DNA of 9,531 bases. Source: Leptospira ellisii (lineage in GTDB: Bacteria; Spirochaetota; Leptospiria; Leptospirales; Leptospiraceae). Under the pieces are notes generated by a model, which had not been told where the DNA came from, searched no databases, and worked only from the letters and a program-made list of their open reading frames with translations. Where the stretch lies: contig NZ_NPEF01000023.1 in assembly GCF_002811955.1 (NCBI RefSeq), positions 17,501 through 27,031 on the forward strand. The letters are read 5' to 3'. Positions 6,106 through 9,531 of the stretch are shown piece by piece (within the stretch, counting starts at the first letter, position 1; every line of letters begins with the position of its first letter). The position numbers and the translations under genes are program-made.

Positions 6106-6150
6106 TCCTTTAGTTACAAATTACATATTTTGTTATTTGTAACTAAAGGA
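6106..6150. promoter_or_regulatory. Perfect 16-bp-arm operator overlapping the reductase promoter and RBS
   Basis: TCCTTTAGTTACAAAT (6106-6121) and ATTTGTAACTAAAGGA (6135-6150) are perfect inverse copies separated by 13 AT-rich bases. The right arm contains most of the ribosome binding site AAAGGAG (6145-6151) of the reductase gene, and the spacer holds candidate -10 boxes (CATATT, TATTTT) with TTGATC (6102-6107) as a possible -35. A large palindrome over the promoter of an operon that ends in its own TetR gene is the classic place for an autoregulatory operator, so I infer binding by the TetR at 7151. If transcription started upstream, the same sequence would form an RNA stem hiding the ribosome binding site. 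Confidence 0.75.
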
Positions 6151-6157
6151 GAATCTA

Positions 6158-7147
6158 ATGAAACAAAAATCCTTAGGAAAAAACGGTCCGCTGGTTTCCC
6201 AAGTCGGCCTCGGCTGCATGGGCATGTCGGACTTCTACGGAACCAAAGAGACCCGGAATCGTGCGGAAAGTATTCGGACGATTCATGCGGCTCTCGACTC
6301 CGGAATCAATCTGCTCAACACGGGAGATTTTTACGGAATCGGTCACAACGAACTTCTGATCGCGGAGGCATTGAGAAACGTTCCGCAAAAACCGTTGATT
6401 AGCGTCAAATTCGGCGCCATGCGAACGCCGAGCGGAGGATTCAGCGGATACGATGCGCGACCCAATGCTGTAAAAAACTTCGCGGCCTATTCTCTTGTGC
6501 GATTAGGAGTGGAAGCGATCGATATCTACCAACCGTCCCGCGTTGATCCGACGATTCCCATAGAAGAGACCATCGGAGCGATCAAAGAACTGATCGAAGA
6601 GGGAAAGGTCCGATATCTCGGACTTTCCGAAGCTTCCCCCGAAAATATACGAAAGGCGCATAAGATTCATCCGGTCACCGCATTGGAGATCGAATATTCC
6701 CTCGCCACCAGATTGATCGAAAAGGAGATTCTCGCGACCGCCAGAGAACTTGGCATCGGAATCGTAGCCTACGGAGTCCTTTCAAGAGGACTTCTTTCGG
6801 GAAGGATCACCGGAGGATTGGGAACGGGAGATTTTAGAACGCATTCTCCCCGCTTTATGGGAAAAAACCTTGAATCCAACCTGGAGCGGGTCAATGTGCT
6901 TCAAGAACTCGCAAAGGAAAAAGGCTGCACGCCCGCACAACTTGCGATCGCTTGGGTGCTTCATCAGGGGAACGATATCGTACCTTTGATAGGTTCGACG
7001 AGGATCGACAGTTTACAGGAGAATTTGGGATCGCTTTCGGTGAACTTTACTTCCGAAGAATTAAGACGGATCTCCGATTCGTTTCCGGAAGGATCGTTCC
7101 AGGGAGAACGTTATCCGGCTTTTCAAATGCAGACGGTGGCCAAATGA
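6158..7147 (+). CDS. Aldo/keto reductase-family protein
   Basis: This 329-residue protein of normal family length begins with the strand MKQKSLGKNGPLVSQVGLGCMGM and carries the (alpha/beta)8 barrel signatures: NTGDFYGIGHNE (54-65), SVKFGA (Lys84), RVDPTIPIEETIGAIKEL, GKVRYLGLSEAS, EYSLATR, and the C-terminal cofactor site PLIGSTR. It should reduce carbonyls with NADPH. Of the usual Asp-Tyr-Lys-His tetrad, Tyr59 and Lys84 are present, but the Asp position is Asn54 and the His position falls at Ser127 in YQPSRVDP, where relatives often have YQHRVDP. The start is supported by AAAGGAG six bases before the ATG. It is the first gene of an operon; the TetR gene starts three bases after its stop. Expression is probably controlled by the operator at 6106-6150. 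Confidence 0.9.
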   Translation: MKQKSLGKNGPLVSQVGLGCMGMSDFYGTKETRNRAESIRTIHAALDSGINLLNTGDFYGIGHNELLIAEALRNVPQKPLISVKFGAMRTPSGGFSGYDARPNAVKNFAAYSLVRLGVEAIDIYQPSRVDPTIPIEETIGAIKELIEEGKVRYLGLSEASPENIRKAHKIHPVTALEIEYSLATRLIEKEILATARELGIGIVAYGVLSRGLLSGRITGGLGTGDFRTHSPRFMGKNLESNLERVNVLQELAKEKGCTPAQLAIAWVLHQGNDIVPLIGSTRIDSLQENLGSLSVNFTSEELRRISDSFPEGSFQGERYPAFQMQTVAK

Positions 7148-7150
7148 AAT

Positions 7151-7747
7151 ATGCCTCGCACGGGCTTAACTCCGGAAGAATTGTATAACAAAACCCTCGA
7201 CGCCGCCGAGGACGAAATCCGTAGAAACGGAGTCGAGCGTCTTAAGTTGACCGACATCGCGAGGGACCTAAACGTCAGTCACGCGGCGTTATATAAATTA
7301 TTTCTGGATAAACAGGCTCTCTTGGACGAGGTCTCCAAACGTTGGCTGGATCGAATCGACCGTACTTTGGAGCGGATTTCCGACAAGGAAGAACCGGTCG
7401 ATTCAGTCCTCACCGAATGGTTTCTCACGCTGCATTCCATGAAACGCGAAAAGGTGCTTTCCGACCCGAAACTTTTCGGCGCTTTTAATCTCTCCTCCGA
7501 AAAAACGAGACCTTTCGTGGTAAATCATCTGACGACGATGTTCCGACTTCTGGAGAAACTGGTCTCCAAGGGAATGGAATCCGGTCGATTCCGCTGCGCC
7601 GACTCCCGGGAAGGGGCGAAAATTCTCTTCGAAGGGACCGCGGCATTTCATCATCCGAGAATCGTTTTGGAACGGATCGAAGAGGAAAGAGTTCCCGCAC
7701 TCAAGGCCGTTCTGAAGACGCTTCTCGACGGGCTAATGACCCGATAA
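7151..7747 (+). CDS. TetR-family transcriptional regulator, co-transcribed with the reductase
   Basis: This 198-residue protein has a TetR DNA-binding domain: helix 1 at about residues 9-26, the helix-turn-helix at 33-51 (LTDIARDLNVSHAALYKLF) and the following DKQALLDEVSKRW. The C-terminal region (about 60-198) should bind a ligand and form the dimer; no ligand can be named. The ATG lies three bases after the reductase stop codon, so the two genes are translated from one message and the regulator probably represses its own operon through the large inverted repeat before the reductase gene. Loss of repression by a toxic carbonyl or similar compound would be the expected logic, but this is inference. 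It is convergent with the serine hydrolase gene across 90 bp. Confidence 0.9.
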   Translation: MPRTGLTPEELYNKTLDAAEDEIRRNGVERLKLTDIARDLNVSHAALYKLFLDKQALLDEVSKRWLDRIDRTLERISDKEEPVDSVLTEWFLTLHSMKREKVLSDPKLFGAFNLSSEKTRPFVVNHLTTMFRLLEKLVSKGMESGRFRCADSREGAKILFEGTAAFHHPRIVLERIEEERVPALKAVLKTLLDGLMTR

Positions 7748-7813
7748 ACGGAAACGATCGGTTTAGGAACGACCTCGATTCCCTCGTGAAAAATCCGAAA
7801 GCACAAGATAGAA

Positions 7814-7825
7814 CGTAGGAACTCC
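7814..7825 (+). repeat. CGTAGGAACTCC, variant motif copy
   Basis: A copy of the 12-base motif with T changed to C at the first base. It lies in the 90-bp convergent spacer between the TetR gene and the serine hydrolase gene, where no clear terminator hairpin is visible. Confidence 0.5.
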
Positions 7826-7837
7826 CCTAAAAAGAGA

Positions 7838-9049
7838 TCAAGGACGGGAAATGATCAAGTGCGGTTCGTCCAGATCCTTCCAAAGCGCAGCGTTCCCGAT
7901 CGTCGCCGAAGCCTCGTGCATTTCATGTAGGAACTCCGACTCTTTTTCCGGATTTTTTTTCTTGTCCTTGGAAGCCAAAGATTCCTGAACGCTCGCCAGG
8001 ATTTTATCCAATAAAAAATGAATCGGTTTATCCCAGATCGCTGAAGTGACGACGATCACCATCCTGCGATGAGGAATCACGTAAACGAACTGACTTCCCT
8101 TTCCATTGGCCATAAACGTCTTTTTACCTTCGAACTGATGCGTCCAAAGTTGGTAGCCGTAATTCTGCATCGCCCCGGGACGGATCGCTTGACGGATCCA
8201 TTCGGATTTTACGATCTTCTTACCTCGAAACGTTCCGTTATCCAGATAAAGAACTCCCAACTTCAACATGTCGATCGGTCGTAAACGAAGGCCGAAACCC
8301 GCGGTTTGTCTTCCGGAAGGGGAAGTATACCATTCGTATCCTTCGAAGCCGAGCCATTCGAAGAGTGTTTTTTCGGCGAACTTGAGTAAGGTGGTCCCCG
8401 CCTTATTCTCCAGAACCGCCGCGGCGAGTTGCGAATCTCCGTTGCTGTAATCGAATTTCGTTCCCGGTTTATCCTTCACTTCGGGAAGAAGCGCGATGAC
8501 GAGCGGATCTTCCGCGGTGCGTATATCCTCGCGTTCGGGGAACTCCGACCAGCGCATCCCGGAAGCCATATGAAGAACGTCCTTCAACCGCAACGACTCC
8601 TTTCCTTCCAAAAGGGGAAACGGAAGATTTCCGAGAGAACGCAAAGAATCCATAACGGGTTCGTCCACGGTTTTCAAAGCCCCTTCGAAATTGAGGATTC
8701 CGAGCAGCGTGGAAGTCACGGTTTTCGTGACCGAATAAACGCTGTGATTGTGTCCGCGAGTGACTCCCCCCGCATAACGTTCCATCGCCAACTTGCCGTC
8801 TTTTAAGATCAAAAGAGAGCGAACCTCGATTCCTTCTTCACGGATCGTTTTGGAAAGTTTAGCCAAAGGCGCGGAATCCAAACCGGCTTCTTCGGGTAAA
8901 ACGATCGGAAATCCTTCGAAAGGAGTTCGATCCAGTTGTTTCGGAACGGAACGTCGTGCGACACTTTTTAAAACGACGTCCCCTTCCGAACCGGCGGACG
9001 CACAGGACAAAACGAATCCGATCCAAATCAGAAAAAGCCAAATTCTCAT
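7838..9049 (-). CDS. Serine-hydrolase lipoprotein, class C beta-lactamase-like
   Basis: This 403-residue protein starts [18 protein letters not shown], a signal peptide with lipobox L-S-C (Cys16), so it is predicted to be membrane-anchored. The penicillin-binding-protein/class C beta-lactamase fold is visible: SVTK (Ser106, Lys109) as nucleophile motif, YSN (201-203) as the Tyr motif, and [12 protein letters not shown] in place of the KTG box, with LHMASGMRW between. Such lipoproteins are usually esterases, peptidases or of unknown role rather than antibiotic-resistance enzymes. The last 50 or so residues (Lys-rich [13 protein letters not shown], then [10 protein letters not shown] to the end) lie beyond the usual fold and contain a TGTAGGAACTCC motif in the coding sequence. 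The ribosome binding site is weak. It is divergent from the lipoprotein gene at 9271. Confidence 0.88.
   Translation of the reverse strand: MRIWLFLIWIGFVLSCASAGSEGDVVLKSVARRSVPKQLDRTPFEGFPIVLPEEAGLDSAPLAKLSKTIREEGIEVRSLLILKDGKLAMERYAGGVTRGHNHSVYSVTKTVTSTLLGILNFEGALKTVDEPVMDSLRSLGNLPFPLLEGKESLRLKDVLHMASGMRWSEFPEREDIRTAEDPLVIALLPEVKDKPGTKFDYSNGDSQLAAAVLENKAGTTLLKFAEKTLFEWLGFEGYEWYTSPSGRQTAGFGLRLRPIDMLKLGVLYLDNGTFRGKKIVKSEWIRQAIRPGAMQNYGYQLWTHQFEGKKTFMANGKGSQFVYVIPHRRMVIVVTSAIWDKPIHFLLDKILASVQESLASKDKKKNPEKESEFLHEMHEASATIGNAALWKDLDEPHLIISRP
7926..7937 (+). repeat. TGTAGGAACTCC motif inside the serine hydrolase gene
   Basis: An exact second copy of the motif at 5883. On the coding (minus) strand it encodes E-F-L-H in the C-terminal tail. 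An otherwise intergenic motif inside a reading frame suggests that the tail was formed from former intergenic DNA. Confidence 0.55.
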
Positions 9050-9203
9050 CTTGGGATTCAGTCTTTTCCTTCGAATCGTGAAATCGATTCTTTTTCCATT
9101 CCTTTCCGGGTTTTTGAAATTTATTTCCGTTCCGATGTACCGTTAATTCATTTTATAAAACAGGCAAAAACTTGGAAAAATTCAGCAACTTTCCTTCGTA
9201 TTT

Positions 9204-9231
9204 TTGACTGGTTTTTTTGGGACTTTAGAAT
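9204..9231 (+). promoter_or_regulatory. Sigma-70-type promoter of the right-edge lipoprotein gene
   Basis: TTGACT (9204-9209) and TAGAAT (9226-9231) each match five of six consensus bases and are 16 bases apart. Transcription would begin near 9238-9240, giving a leader of about 30 bases that holds AGAGGGGAAGG. It is the best-looking promoter in the window. The other half of this 221-bp spacer must serve the divergent serine hydrolase gene, for which I see no convincing boxes. Confidence 0.6.
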
Positions 9232-9270
9232 AGATTAAAGAGAGGGGAAGGTCCGACACCCGACAAAACC

Positions 9271-9531
9271 ATGCGTTTCAAATTCGTTCCGATTCTACTT
9301 TTGACGGCGGCGACAGTGTTGCAGATAACGACGACCTCTTGTATTATCCGGGTCGACTGGGACGAAAATCCTAAAAACGTCAAAAAGACCGTTTCTCCCG
9401 ACGCGTTCCCCAGAGCCGAAGACGCGAACCTGACGCAATACGAACGGGACAAGCAGAATCGGGAAAATAAAAAGTCGGAACTCCATTCGAATTCGGAGAA
9501 GGAACCAGGAACGGAAAGCTGGATGCAAAAA
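9271..9531 (+). CDS. Small predicted lipoprotein, cut by the right edge
   Basis: The open frame runs 87 codons from ATG 9271 to the window edge. It begins MRFKFVPILLLTAATVLQI and has the lipobox T-S-C at about residue 24, then a charged, probably disordered mature part (DENPKNVKK, YERDKQNRENKK, SEKEPGTES). I recognise no domain. The purine-rich stretch GAGGGGAAGG is about 20 bases from the ATG, too far for an ideal ribosome binding site, but no alternative start exists in frame. The last 41 bases are repeated in inverted orientation upstream of the HAD gene, where the frame goes on for GGGIKN and stops. If the real end is the same, the full protein has 93 residues. Confidence 0.75.
   Translation, partial: MRFKFVPILLLTAATVLQITTTSCIIRVDWDENPKNVKKTVSPDAFPRAEDANLTQYERDKQNRENKKSELHSNSEKEPGTESWMQK
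9491..9531 (+). repeat. Right copy of the inverted repeat of at least 41 bp, inside the lipoprotein gene
   Basis: Identical to the reverse complement of 5013-5053. It encodes SEKEPGTESWMQK here. The match continues to the very last base given, so its right limit is unknown. Confidence 0.93.

Noticed and set aside
7838..9049. Reading the serine hydrolase as an antibiotic-resistance beta-lactamase
   Set aside because: It has the fold motifs but not a proper KTG box and carries a lipoprotein signal; such proteins are mostly esterase- or peptidase-like.

Overview
The window looks like a chromosomal accessory stretch of a spirochaete, most likely a Leptospira with a comparatively high GC content (by eye about 45-50 %). 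Pointers are four predicted lipoproteins with short spirochaete-type lipoboxes (IQC, ASC, LSC, TSC), codon use rich in TCC/GGA/GAA/CGG, and several copies of a TGTAGGAACTCC motif that I remember as common between Leptospira genes. The genus is an inference; no rRNA or housekeeping marker is present.

Layout. The left edge holds the 5' part of a lipoprotein gene on the minus strand (1-206), divergent from a DMT/EamA permease (337-1209). A lipocalin-fold CrtC/AttH-like protein follows (1260-2264, minus). Next come a lipoprotein alpha/beta hydrolase (2551-3555, minus, with a hairpin-plus-T terminator) and a divergent TetR regulator (3642-4247), sharing an 86-bp control region with an 8-bp inverted repeat. 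An HDHD3-like HAD hydrolase (4298-4987, minus) faces away from a DJ-1/PfpI isonitrile-hydratase-like protein (5119-5814). A 343-bp gap (5815-6157) carries two adjacent strong hairpins, motif repeats and a perfect 16-bp-arm inverted repeat that overlaps the ribosome binding site of a two-gene operon: an aldo/keto reductase (6158-7147) and a TetR regulator (7151-7747). A class-C-beta-lactamase-like lipoprotein (7838-9049, minus) and the 5' part of another lipoprotein gene (9271 to the edge) end the window.

Functionally this is a set of small-molecule enzymes (reductase, hydrolases, DJ-1 enzyme, exporter-type permease), two of them paired with their own TetR repressor. I see no defence system, phage, transposase, tRNA or CRISPR.

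The most notable observation is a perfect inverted repeat of at least 41 bp. One copy (9491-9531) lies inside the right-hand lipoprotein gene and runs into the window edge. The other (5013-5053) lies just upstream of the HAD gene, in the same reading frame, and continues to a stop codon four bases before the HAD start. The HAD gene therefore seems to have once followed this lipoprotein gene in an operon, and flipping the 4.4-kb segment between the repeats would rebuild an intact lipoprotein-HAD operon. This could be a reversible inversion, a partial gene duplication or an assembly fault at a repeat.
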